Source of the DNA: Acidobacteriota bacterium
GTDB lineage: Bacteria; Acidobacteriota; UBA4820; DSQY01
NCBI GenBank assembly: GCA_021814085.1
Contig: JAKAJA010000041.1
Location: 1 to 10,016 of the forward strand
DNA length: 10,016 nt
Reading direction: 5' to 3'
Part shown: positions 1-6,835 of the stretch, piece after piece
How the letters are laid out: each line of letters begins with the position of its first letter
Numbering within the stretch: the stretch's first letter is position 1
The notes under the pieces: generated by a model
Database searches by the model: none
What the model was told of the DNA's origin: nothing
Seen by the model: the letters and a program-made list of their open reading frames with translations, nothing else
Translations under genes and position numbers: made by a program

Positions 1-2589
1 CTGGAATTGAAGAACCCCATGACGGGCCAGACCGTGCTTGAGGCCAAGCACCAGTACATGGTTGACCGCGACCCGCGCGAACCGATCTTCGACTTCAAGA
101 AGCGGACGCTCGTCCACTTCGCCGTGGACACCGAATCGGTCTTCATGACCACGCGGCTCGCGGGAACGGCCACGCATTTTCTGCCCTTCAACAAAGGGCT
201 GAACGGCGGGGCGGGCAACCCGGCTGATCCAGCGGGACGAACGTACCGGACCGCCTACCTCTGGGAAGAGGTCCTCCAGCGGGACAGCCTTATGGACCTA
301 CTCGCCCGCTTCATCCACCTCCAGGTGGAGGAGCGACGCACCGAGGACGGGCGGAAGATCAAGAAGGAGACGATGATCTTCCCCCGCTACCACCAGCTCC
401 AGGCCACGCGGAGGCTCGTGGAGTCGGCCCGGACAGAGGGCGCGGGGAACAACTACCTCGTGGAGCACTCCGCGGGCAGCGGCAAGAGCAACACCATCGC
501 CTGGCTGGCACACCGGCTCTCGTCTCTGCACGACAGTGCAAACACGAGAGTATTCGACACGGTGGTCGTGGTGACCGACCGGCTCGTTCTGGACCAGCAG
601 CTCCAGGACACCATCTATCAGTTCGATCACCGACAAGGGGTCGTACAGAAGATCGACGAGGACTCCCATCAGCTCGCCCAGGCCCTGGCAAATGCCGTGC
701 CCATAGTCATCACGACTCTCCAGAAGTTTCCGTTCGTCTCGGATCATCTCCTGGAGATGGCCGAAGAGCGGGGCGAGAAGGGCGGAGACACCCTTCCAAC
801 TCGCCGCTGTGCGGTCATCGTCGACGAAGCGCACAGCTCCCAATCGGGCGAGACCTCCACCAAGCTCAAGGAGGTGCTGGGAGGAAAAGAGCTGAAGGAA
901 CGGGCCCGCCGGCAGGCCGAGGAGGAAGGCCTGGGCGCCATGGACGAGCTGTTCCGGAGCATGGCGAAGCGGGGGAAGCAGGCAAACCTCAGCTTTTTCG
1001 CCTTCACAGCCACGCCAAAACACAAGACTCTCGCCGTGTTCGGGCGCGATGGGGAGCCCTTCCATCGCTACACCATGCGGCAAGCGATCGAGGAGGGGTT
1101 CATCCTCGATGTGCTCAAGAATTACGTCACCTACAAGACCTACTTCAGGCTGCTGAAAGCCTGCAAGGACGACCCCAACGTGGAGCGAAAGAAGGCCGCG
1201 AAGGCTCTGGCGCGGTTCCTCAAGCTCCATCCCCATAACATCGCCCAGAAGACGGAGATCATGGTCGAGCATTTCAATGCCGTCACCCGCCACAAGGTCG
1301 GCGGAAAGGCTAAGGCCATGGTGGTCACGGGCTCACGGCTGGAGGCGGTCCGGTACAAGCAGAGCTTCGACCGGTACATCTCGGAGAAGGGCTACACCTG
1401 GATCAAGACCTTGGTGGCCTTCTCCGGTACTGTCGTGGACGACAAGGTTCCAGGTGTGACGTATACCGAAGAGGGCATGAACAGGGGGATCAAGGAGAAG
1501 GAACTCCCTGAGAAGTTCGGCACGTCCGAGTATCAGGTGCTCCTGGTGGCAGAGAAGTACCAAACGGGGTTCGACCAGCCCCTGCTGCACACGATGTACG
1601 TGGACAAGCGGCTCGCGGGCATTCAGGCCGTGCAGACCCTGTCCCGGCTCAACCGCGTTCATCGCCTGAAGGAGGATACCTTCGTTCTCGACTTCGTGAA
1701 CGATCCGGAGGAGATTCAGGCGGCCTTCCAGCAGTTCTACGAAGGCGCCGTCATGGGCGAGCGAGTTGAACCATCCAGGATGTACGAGATCAAGGCCGAG
1801 CTGGATGAGTCGGGGATCTACCTAGAAGAGGAAGTCCACCGTTTCTGCGAGGTCTATTTCAAGCCCAAACAGCGACAGAGCCCGGCCGACCACCAGACGA
1901 TGAACGCTGCTCTGGACCCTTCAGTAGACCGCTTCCGGGACTTGTTGGAGAGCGACGAGGAGGAGGCGGAGCTGTGGCGAGGGAAGCTGTACGCCTTCCG
2001 AAACCTCTACGCCTTCCTCAGCCAGATCATCCCCTATCAGGACACCGACTTGGAGAAGCTGTACACGTTCTTCAGGTATCTTGCTCCCAAATTGCCCAGA
2101 CGCAGGTCAGGCCCTCACTACACCTTCGATGACCAGGTGCGTCTTGAGTACTACCGCCTGCAGAAGATCAGTGAAGGGTCCATTGACCTACGCAAGGGCT
2201 ATGCGAAACCTCTGGATGGCCCCAGTGAGGTGGGAAGCGGCATGGTGCATGAGGAGCCAGTTCCCCTCTCGCGTCTAATCGACTTCATTAACGACCGATT
2301 CGGCACGGAATTCACCGAGGCAGACCAGCTCTTCTTCGATCAAATCCTGGAGGTCGCCGTAGCCGACGAGCGGCTGCAGCAGGCCGCGAAGGTAAACCCC
2401 CAGGACAAGTTCTCCCTCGTGTTCGACAACCTCGTCGAGAACCTCATGATCGAGCGCATGGAGCAGAACGAGGATATCTTCGCGCGGTATATGAACGACC
2501 CAGCGTTCCAGAAGGCCGTCGCCGAATGGCTCTCGCGAGAGGCCTACACGAAGATTCGAAACGGCCTGCTGGAGCCTCCTTCCCCATAA
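1..2589 (+). CDS. hsdR: Type I restriction endonuclease subunit R (HsdR), 5' end outside the window
   Basis: This is the ATP-dependent translocase and nuclease subunit of a type I restriction-modification complex. With HsdM and HsdS it cuts DNA that lacks the host methylation. The frame is open from base 1, and the first codons read L-E-L-K-N-P. That is the E-x-K end of the PD-(D/E)xK nuclease motif typical of HsdR, so the true start and about 150-250 residues lie to the left. The SF2 helicase motifs follow in order: Walker A SAGSGKS at bases 469-489, DEAH at 823-834, TATP at 1006-1017, then YQTGFDQP near 1558-1581 and QTLSRLNR (motif VI) at 1633-1656. The C-terminal part is helical and probably docks to the methylase core. 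About 862 codons are visible and HsdR proteins are usually about 1000 residues, so only the N-terminus is missing. No frameshift is seen. The gene ends in TAA with no clear terminator after it. Motifs were seen directly; the complex partners are inferred. Confidence 0.96.
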   Translation: MELKNPMTGQTVLEAKHQYMVDRDPREPIFDFKKRTLVHFAVDTESVFMTTRLAGTATHFLPFNKGLNGGAGNPADPAGRTYRTAYLWEEVLQRDSLMDLLARFIHLQVEERRTEDGRKIKKETMIFPRYHQLQATRRLVESARTEGAGNNYLVEHSAGSGKSNTIAWLAHRLSSLHDSANTRVFDTVVVVTDRLVLDQQLQDTIYQFDHRQGVVQKIDEDSHQLAQALANAVPIVITTLQKFPFVSDHLLEMAEERGEKGGDTLPTRRCAVIVDEAHSSQSGETSTKLKEVLGGKELKERARRQAEEEGLGAMDELFRSMAKRGKQANLSFFAFTATPKHKTLAVFGRDGEPFHRYTMRQAIEEGFILDVLKNYVTYKTYFRLLKACKDDPNVERKKAAKALARFLKLHPHNIAQKTEIMVEHFNAVTRHKVGGKAKAMVVTGSRLEAVRYKQSFDRYISEKGYTWIKTLVAFSGTVVDDKVPGVTYTEEGMNRGIKEKELPEKFGTSEYQVLLVAEKYQTGFDQPLLHTMYVDKRLAGIQAVQTLSRLNRVHRLKEDTFVLDFVNDPEEIQAAFQQFYEGAVMGERVEPSRMYEIKAELDESGIYLEEEVHRFCEVYFKPKQRQSPADHQTMNAALDPSVDRFRDLLESDEEEAELWRGKLYAFRNLYAFLSQIIPYQDTDLEKLYTFFRYLAPKLPRRRSGPHYTFDDQVRLEYYRLQKISEGSIDLRKGYAKPLDGPSEVGSGMVHEEPVPLSRLIDFINDRFGTEFTEADQLFFDQILEVAVADERLQQAAKVNPQDKFSLVFDNLVENLMIERMEQNEDIFARYMNDPAFQKAVAEWLSREAYTKIRNGLLEPPSP

Positions 2590-2664
2590 GGGTCTAATTC
2601 ATTCAGTCCTGGAATAGAAAAGAGGGCAACGACTCTCCAAAGAGGGTAATCAAGAAGGTAATAA

Positions 2665-2676
2665 GGTCAAATGACC
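2665..2676. promoter_or_regulatory. Small palindrome in the hsdR-downstream gap, possible operator
   Basis: GGTCA-AA-TGACC is a perfect 5-bp inverted repeat, 31 bases before the first possible start of the next gene. It lies in a 118-bp gap (2590-2707) that is more AT-rich than its flanks and has a repeated AAAGAGGG/AAGAGGG motif near 2631-2646. Its shape suits a dimeric regulator, but a 10-bp match is weak evidence. Nothing else in the gap is convincing: no promoter with both boxes and no terminator. Confidence 0.2.
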
Positions 2677-2707
2677 AGAAGATACATAGAGAAACGTCGT
2701 CGCGGGA

Positions 2708-3838
2708 ATGATGGGGGGAGAAATGCCAGGTAGCAACAAGTTCATACCTTACGGCGGGCCGGACCCCGGTCCGCCGCAAAACCTCTGGGAAATCCTCGAA
2801 CGAGGCAGCGTCGATACGTATCCCCTCCACACCGCTCTCTGGCTTTTCAAGAACGCCCAGGGCGGGCCGGGGCCTTTCCGGCACCTTCCGGGGCCGACCT
2901 TCGGCTACCGCTTGCGGGACCGCGAGGCCAGATCCAAAGGCATCGATCATTGCGTCCACACCCTGCAGGCCTTGTCCTGGCTCTTATGCTTACCGGCATT
3001 TGGGGTCGGGCATCTTCAGGCGGGCCCGACGGCTCAGGTCTATGGAAGTCTCTCGGAAGGCCTGCCCGATCCGCCGGCCAAGGTGCCCGTCCATTGTGAC
3101 GAACTGCCGGCGGAGATCCGCGACCTTCTCGTTCAGGCCACGTTCCCGCTCTCAGAGCTGCCGGCCCTGACCTCAAGGCAGGTCGAGTATTACTGCACCA
3201 TGAAGTACTTCAAGTACTCGTGGATCTTCGGCATTCTCGAGTCCCAACTGCTCAGGAAGGCCTATTCGGCGACCCGCGACAAGATCGTGCCGGACAACAT
3301 CGAAAGGGACCTTCAGTACGCCATCGACCGGGTCTGCCGTGCATTCGACATGCCCACGCGGGAGGACTGGGAGTACGACCGGAAGCGCAACGTGAGCTAC
3401 ATCAAGGGTGTGCGATGCCGCCGACTGGTTCAAATCTCCGGCCGTAGAACCAAGGACGCGAGCACACAGGCCCGCTGTGACATCCAGGAGGAAACCTCCC
3501 CCTACTCCCCGCCCTACTGGGGCTTGCCCATCTTTGACGTGAAGCCGCTTTACGCGGAAGCCCTTCGCTTGGTGAAATCGGTTCCAGACAACGTCCAGCG
3601 CTGCCCCGAGTTTTACTTCATGACGCCGGAAGACTGGCGGCATCTTCACGGCATCCGTCGCGCGAGGATGTCTCCAAAGGGACAGTGTGCCGCAGGCGAT
3701 TGTCCCAAGAACGCCGATTACCGCGCGGCGTGGGATTGGGTCGAATCTTTCTACGGTTTGCGGGTTCGGGTAGCCCTTCATCCCTCCGACAAAAACCACA
3801 AGGGACGCTCTTCATCCCCCCGCCAAGAATTGCACTGA
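2708..3838 (+). CDS. Uncharacterised 376-residue protein
   Basis: I do not recognise this family. The protein is soluble by appearance, with no signal peptide and no long membrane segment. The N-terminal third is rich in Gly and Pro. A hydrophobic, aromatic stretch at residues about 84-100 (VHTLQALSWLLCLPAFG) is followed by a more charged, helical middle (residues about 155-215, including EYYCTMKYFKYSWIFGILES). The C-terminal part holds W271, W310, W342, W344 and a C327-x4-C332 pair close to an AWDWVESFYGL segment. Ten cysteines are scattered, without a clean zinc finger. Three ATGs compete for the start, at 2708, 2711 and 2723. GGGGGGAG just before 2723 is too close to serve it well, and the site before 2708 (GCGGGA) is weak. 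It lies between hsdR and the replication operon, which suggests cargo or a defence-linked role, but that is only position. An open frame of this length with protein-like composition makes a real gene likely. Confidence 0.72.
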   Translation: MMGGEMPGSNKFIPYGGPDPGPPQNLWEILERGSVDTYPLHTALWLFKNAQGGPGPFRHLPGPTFGYRLRDREARSKGIDHCVHTLQALSWLLCLPAFGVGHLQAGPTAQVYGSLSEGLPDPPAKVPVHCDELPAEIRDLLVQATFPLSELPALTSRQVEYYCTMKYFKYSWIFGILESQLLRKAYSATRDKIVPDNIERDLQYAIDRVCRAFDMPTREDWEYDRKRNVSYIKGVRCRRLVQISGRRTKDASTQARCDIQEETSPYSPPYWGLPIFDVKPLYAEALRLVKSVPDNVQRCPEFYFMTPEDWRHLHGIRRARMSPKGQCAAGDCPKNADYRAAWDWVESFYGLRVRVALHPSDKNHKGRSSSPRQELH

Positions 3839-3883
3839 TCACACTGTAACGACCGCTAGCTAAGCATTCCAAGAATAGTGTTG

Positions 3884-3920
3884 GCGTTTTCCCACCCTCA
3901 AATTGGGGGGTGAAAAACGC
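3884..3920. repeat. Imperfect inverted repeat (hairpin) upstream of the HTH gene
   Basis: GCGTTTT (3884-3890) pairs with AAAACGC (3914-3920). Inside it CACCC pairs with GGGTG and continues as TCAA against TTGG, leaving a small internal loop and a very short apex. The dyad covers 37 bases in the 149-bp gap between the unknown gene and the HTH gene. No T-run follows on either strand, so it does not look like a standard intrinsic terminator. A protein-binding dyad for the nearby HTH protein is an alternative. Confidence 0.5.
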
Positions 3921-3936
3921 TGGCCTTTCTCCTTTC

Positions 3937-3973
3937 CGGTCCCCTATAGTCATCGCGGTCCCACAGTAGGACC
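3937..3973 (+). promoter_or_regulatory. Probable promoter/operator of the replication operon
   Basis: CGGTCCC occurs twice as a direct repeat, at 3937-3943 and 3956-3962, with starts 19 bp apart. The second copy also forms an inverted pair with GGACC at 3969-3973. Between the two direct copies lies TATAGT (3945-3950), a good -10 candidate; no convincing -35 is visible 16-18 bp upstream. The arrangement suits repression of the operon by its own first product, but this is inferred from layout. The ribosome binding site AAAGGA (3976-3981) follows immediately. Confidence 0.35.
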
Positions 3974-3987
3974 AGAAAGGACACTGC

Positions 3988-4227
3988 ATGACTACGGAGT
4001 TCACTGGCGTCAACAGGAGTGCTGACCTTCTAACCCCCAAGGAGGCGGCCGAGTATCTGAGGGTTCCCATCAAGAGCATCTACAACCGGGTTCAGCGTAA
4101 GGAAATCAGCCACATCAAATTGGGACGCCTCCTCCGATTTAAGAAGTCGGAGCTGGATCGTGTGCTCAAAGTAATGGCTGTCATGAAATTGGACGACTGG
4201 GGTTCTTCGTCGGGCAAGGCGAGCTGA
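3988..4227 (+). CDS. Excisionase/AlpA-like helix-turn-helix DNA-binding protein
   Basis: This is a 79-residue protein with one winged helix-turn-helix of the MerR-like excisionase type (HTH_17) at residues about 14-60. LLTPKEAAEYLRVPIKSIYN forms the helix-turn-helix, and HIKLGRLLRFKKSELDRVL holds the wing and the closing helix. Such proteins act as recombination directionality factors or as small activators and repressors of element genes. With no integrase nearby and a place at the head of the Prim-Pol operon, a regulatory role is the more likely one here. The ATG at 3988 has a well-spaced site AAAGGA at 3976-3981 (6-base spacer). The next gene begins 3 bases after the stop, so the two are almost certainly co-transcribed. 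The tail after residue 65 is short, polar and not conserved-looking. Confidence 0.9.
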   Translation: MTTEFTGVNRSADLLTPKEAAEYLRVPIKSIYNRVQRKEISHIKLGRLLRFKKSELDRVLKVMAVMKLDDWGSSSGKAS

Positions 4228-4230
4228 GAC

Positions 4231-5067
4231 GTGTCTCTATTCAAGATGGGCAAAGCCGCGGAGTGGTACGGGCAAAGGAGCTATCCCGTCTTTCCGCTCC
4301 ATTCAGCCGAGGGCGAGCGGTGCTCGTGCGGCAGCCCAGCCTGCGAAACACCGGGGAAGCACCCGCGCATCGTGCAGTGGCCCGAAAACGCCACGACGCG
4401 GCCCGGCGTGATCCGGATTTGGTGGGCGCGCTGGCCCGAGGCGAACATTGGCCTGGTGACCGGGGAGGCCTCCCGGCTCGTGGTGCTGGACGTTGACCCG
4501 AGGCACGGCGGCCACGTGGCGATAGATGAGCTTGAGCACCGGTTCGGTCCTTTGCCGGCGACGGTGGAAGCCCAGACCGGCAGCGGTGGACGCCATCTCC
4601 TCTTCAAACACCCGGGCCAACGCATCCCCAACTCCGCCGGTCTCTTGGGGCCAGGATTGGATGTCCGGGGAGACGGAGGGTACATCGTGGTCCCTCCATC
4701 CCTGCATGCGAGCGGACGCCGCTATGCCTGGGACGGGGCGCGCCATCCAGCGCACATGGAACCGGCGCCCATGCCTGCGTGGCTCGCGGAGCGTCTCACT
4801 CGACCGGAGAAATCCACCGGGGTGTCCACTCCAATCACATCCATCAGCAATCTGGTCATCACGGAAGTGCCAGAAGGCCAGCGAAACTCCACTCTGGCCA
4901 GGCTTGCGGGCCACCTTCTCCGCCACCGCGTGGACCCGTACCTCACCCTCGGATTACTCAGGAGCTGGAACCAACTGAGTTGCCAGCCTCCTCTAACGGA
5001 AGCAGAGATGACGCGAACGATCAACTCCATCGCAGGGGCGGAACTCCGCAGACGAGGGCGGCACTGA
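4231..5067 (+). CDS. Bifunctional DNA primase/polymerase (Prim-Pol) with PriCT C-terminal domain
   Basis: This is a 278-residue archaeo-eukaryotic-type primase-polymerase found in plasmids, phages and integrative elements, where it makes primers and extends them at the element's origin. The Prim-Pol domain covers residues about 8-185. LVVLDVDP carries the metal-binding pair D87 and D89, GSGGRHLLF the conserved His (H122), and GLDVRGDGGYIVVPPS the third acidic position (D144). A cysteine/histidine cluster, C31-x-C33-x4-C38-x5-H44 (with GKHP), may hold zinc. Residues about 213-270 (from PEGQRNSTLARLAG to the INSI motif) match the PriCT-1 helical domain. The start is taken as GTG at 4231, 3 bases after the previous stop; its ribosome binding site is weak. 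ATG at 4246 is a possible alternative but would remove the first residues of the opening helix. The stop overlaps the next start by one base (TGATG), which points to coupled translation with the ATPase. Confidence 0.93.
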   Translation: MSLFKMGKAAEWYGQRSYPVFPLHSAEGERCSCGSPACETPGKHPRIVQWPENATTRPGVIRIWWARWPEANIGLVTGEASRLVVLDVDPRHGGHVAIDELEHRFGPLPATVEAQTGSGGRHLLFKHPGQRIPNSAGLLGPGLDVRGDGGYIVVPPSLHASGRRYAWDGARHPAHMEPAPMPAWLAERLTRPEKSTGVSTPITSISNLVITEVPEGQRNSTLARLAGHLLRHRVDPYLTLGLLRSWNQLSCQPPLTEAEMTRTINSIAGAELRRRGRH

Positions 5068-6623
5068 TGGCGGCCAGGCTCGGCAACCTCTCGGCCCTTG
5101 CGGATTCTGAAACCAACGCCTCCGTCTCGCCAGAGGAGGCGCTGAAGATGCTGGACCGGCTGGAAGAGGGACCAAGTTCCGGCCATGTGATGGCCGCTTT
5201 AGGCCACTTTAAAGAGGCTCTCAAGAGCATGGATGAAATCTCCCGAGAACTAGCCCGTGAAGGTGCGGTAAAGCGTCTGCGAGTGCTGGGGTTCGCCAGC
5301 CCAGGCCGGATTGTGGACGCGGCCATGCCCCCGTCGGTCAGGCCAAGCAGTGATTCGCGTGGGGCTGGGTCCATCGGATTTCAGGACCCGGACCTCTGGC
5401 CGGAGGCCGTGGCGGGCAGCGTGCTCCTGAGCAAGCTGGAACAGACCGTGGGACGGTACCTCGCACTGGGCCCCGATCAGAGGGTGCTGTTCGTCTTGTG
5501 GGTCCTTCTGGCCCACACTCACGAGGCCTTCGAGATCTCACCCATTCTGGCCCTCACGAGCCCCGACAAGGGGTGCGGCAAGAGCACGGCCTTGGCTCTG
5601 CTCAGCGCCCTGGTCCCTCGTCCCCTCACCTCCGCCAACATCACCCCCTCGGCCGTGTTCCGTGTGACGGACTACTTCAAGCCGACCCTGCTTCTCGACG
5701 AAGCGGATACCTTCATCACCGACTCGGAGGGCCTGCGGGGCATCCTCAACAGCGGCCACATGCGGAGCCAGGCGTACGTGACCCGCGTGGCCGGGGACGA
5801 CCACCAGGTGTCCATGTTCAGCACCTGGACCCCCAAGGCCATTGCCCTCATCGGTGAACTGCCCGCCACGCTGGCCGACCGGTCCGTGACGATCCGAATG
5901 CGGAGACGATCTCATGCGGAGAGCATCGAGCGCCTTCAGCTCCACCGCTTGGGAGAGATGGAGGATCTGCGCTCCATGGCGGCACGCTGGGCGACGGACC
6001 ACCTGGACGAGTTGCGCTTGGCCGACCCGGAACTCCCCTCCTCCATCACCAAAGACCGGGCACGCGATAACTGGCGACCCCTGCTGTCCATCGCTGACCT
6101 GGCGGGAGAGGAATGGCCTCGGCGGGCGCGTGAGAGCGCCAGCCGCCTTAGTGCTCTTGCGGCCAACGACACGTCCGTCGGCATTCTGCTCCTCGAAGAC
6201 CTCCGTGCGCTTTTTCAGTCCAGTGGCATGGTGAAGTTGGTCTCCGAGGAGATTCTGGAACACCTGCGCCGGATGGAGGAGCGGCCCTGGCCCGAATGGA
6301 GAGACCGGAGTCCGTTGACCGCCCGACAGCTCGCCGCGATTCTTCATCCCTTCGGCATCACCCCCATCAAGTGGCGACAGGATGAGGTGACGCGGAGGGG
6401 ATACGAACCGGCCCACTTCACCGACGCCTTTTCCCGATATCTCCCCTCCGTGCCGCCACATCCGCCACAGACATCATGTGAAAGCACTTACACCAAAACC
6501 GCATCCGCCACAAAAGAGCTTGTACTAGGCCACCATGACGATGCTAAGTCTAGTGTTTGCAGCGCAGTGGCGGATGTGGCGGATGCTAGATATGACTCCC
6601 GAGGCGAAAGGGGGTCTCAGTGA
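5067..6623 (+). CDS. DUF3631-domain AAA+ ATPase, probable replicative helicase of the element
   Basis: This 518-residue protein pairs with the Prim-Pol and probably unwinds DNA at the element's origin. Residues about 1-100 are helical and of unknown role. The ATPase core starts near residue 115: Walker A is DKGCGKST (K172), Walker B is LLLDEAD (D211, E212), and LADRSVTIRMRRR holds a likely arginine finger (R272). The DUF3631 region follows (about 285-458), including RARDNWRPLLSIADLAG. The start is ATG 5067, overlapping the Prim-Pol stop as TGATG, with GAGGG at 5054-5058 and an 8-base spacer. The frame is open further upstream, but only as a shadow of the Prim-Pol gene. Residues about 459-518 lie within the 200-bp repeat and read as a low-complexity tail with PPHPPQ and VADVAD, so the tail may be there because the DNA repeat is there. 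The ATPase function is family knowledge; the helicase role is inferred. Confidence 0.9.
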   Translation: MAARLGNLSALADSETNASVSPEEALKMLDRLEEGPSSGHVMAALGHFKEALKSMDEISRELAREGAVKRLRVLGFASPGRIVDAAMPPSVRPSSDSRGAGSIGFQDPDLWPEAVAGSVLLSKLEQTVGRYLALGPDQRVLFVLWVLLAHTHEAFEISPILALTSPDKGCGKSTALALLSALVPRPLTSANITPSAVFRVTDYFKPTLLLDEADTFITDSEGLRGILNSGHMRSQAYVTRVAGDDHQVSMFSTWTPKAIALIGELPATLADRSVTIRMRRRSHAESIERLQLHRLGEMEDLRSMAARWATDHLDELRLADPELPSSITKDRARDNWRPLLSIADLAGEEWPRRARESASRLSALAANDTSVGILLLEDLRALFQSSGMVKLVSEEILEHLRRMEERPWPEWRDRSPLTARQLAAILHPFGITPIKWRQDEVTRRGYEPAHFTDAFSRYLPSVPPHPPQTSCESTYTKTASATKELVLGHHDDAKSSVCSAVADVADARYDSRGERGSQ

Positions 6624-6652
6624 CTTGTTCAGCGCGATACAAAAATCTCTAT
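6453..6652. repeat. Unit 1 of a 200-bp tandem repeat with inverted 9-mer arrays
   Basis: The left arm CCGCCACATCCGCCACA (6453-6469) is matched at the right by its reverse complement within GTGGCGGATGTGGCGGATG (6567-6585). Between them lie AAAGCACTTA (6481-6490) and CTAAGTCTAGTGT (6544-6556), which share an inverted ACTTA/TAAGT core, so the unit is nested and nearly symmetrical. One more 9-mer copy, ATCCGCCAC, lies at 6503-6511. The right part (6586-6652) runs through the ATPase stop. Most of the unit is coding for the ATPase tail. It looks like an iteron or origin-type array or a structured transcript end. Confidence 0.85.
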
Positions 6653-6823
6653 CCGCCACAAGCGCCACACACTTCATGGCAAAGCACTTATCCCATGCCG
6701 AAACGATTGAAAAAGGGTGTTTTGTGGCGGATGGCATTTTTAGCTAAGTCCAGTGTGCTCAACGATGTGGCGGATGTGGCGGATGAACGGGGGGTTTTCC
6801 GGAGAAAGGGAGCCCCTCGGTGA
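6620..6823 (+). CDS. Possible 67-residue protein repeating the tail of the DUF3631 ATPase
   Basis: A GTG start at 6620 overlaps the ATPase stop as GTGA and has AAAGGGGG (6607-6614) as a plausible ribosome binding site. The frame is open to TGA at 6821. It matches the ATPase C-terminus: TSWQSTY against TSCESTY, AKSSV against AKSSV, VADVAD against VADVAD, and both stops fall exactly 200 bases apart. Two readings are possible: a real coupled small protein, or a former longer ATPase tail cut off because a 200-bp duplication (not a multiple of 3) changed phase. It has no recognised domain; it is basic with one hydrophobic patch (VLWRMAFLA). The second reading, a by-product of the repeat, is at least as likely. 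Confidence 0.35.
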   Translation: MTCSARYKNLYPPQAPHTSWQSTYPMPKRLKKGVLWRMAFLAKSSVLNDVADVADERGVFRRKGAPR

Positions 6824-6835
6824 TCTGCTCCGCCG
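6653..6835. repeat. Unit 2 of the 200-bp tandem repeat (diverged, 3' end fading)
   Basis: The landmarks of unit 1 recur exactly 200 bp later: CCGCCACA at 6653, AAAGCACTTA at 6681-6690, CTAAGTCCAGTGT at 6744-6756 and GTGGCGGATGTGGCGGATG at 6767-6785. Direct comparison gives 32/38 identical bases over the left block and 35/42 over the right block. The central 53 bp do not align directly. The 9-mer in the centre is reversed (GTGGCGGAT at 6724-6732). Similarity continues past the right arm as GTGA-xx-TG-x-TC near 6820-6830 and then fades. Confidence 0.85.

Noticed and set aside
298..1293. 331-codon open frame on the minus strand inside hsdR
   Set aside because: It overlaps the helicase core of hsdR, whose motifs are certain. 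Its Leu/Gly/Val-rich composition is typical of an antisense shadow of GC-rich coding DNA, and it has no recognisable domain.
2603..2959. 118-codon minus-strand frame across the gap after hsdR
   Set aside because: It overlaps the start of the 376-residue gene, has no ribosome binding site or motif, and looks like an antisense shadow.
3884..3920. Rho-independent terminator
   Set aside because: No T-run follows the stem on either strand; the T and A runs are inside the stem.
4779..5066. Upstream extension of the DUF3631 reading frame
   Set aside because: This part overlaps the Prim-Pol C-terminal domain in another frame and has no family similarity. ATG 5067 with GAGGG and the TGATG overlap explains the start.
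5538..6461. 307-codon open frame on the minus strand opposite the DUF3631 gene
   Set aside because: It lies opposite Walker A and Walker B coding sequence and carries no motif of its own.
6525..6747. Two opposing 70-codon frames across the repeat region
   Set aside because: Both arise from the 9-mer arrays read in other phases (RHIRH, MWRMWRM) and have no ribosome binding site; the frame that matches the ATPase tail is the better candidate.
6453..6785. CRISPR array
   Set aside because: There are only two units, with long inverted arms, similar rather than unique intervening DNA, and no cas genes; a 200-bp period is far from CRISPR spacing.
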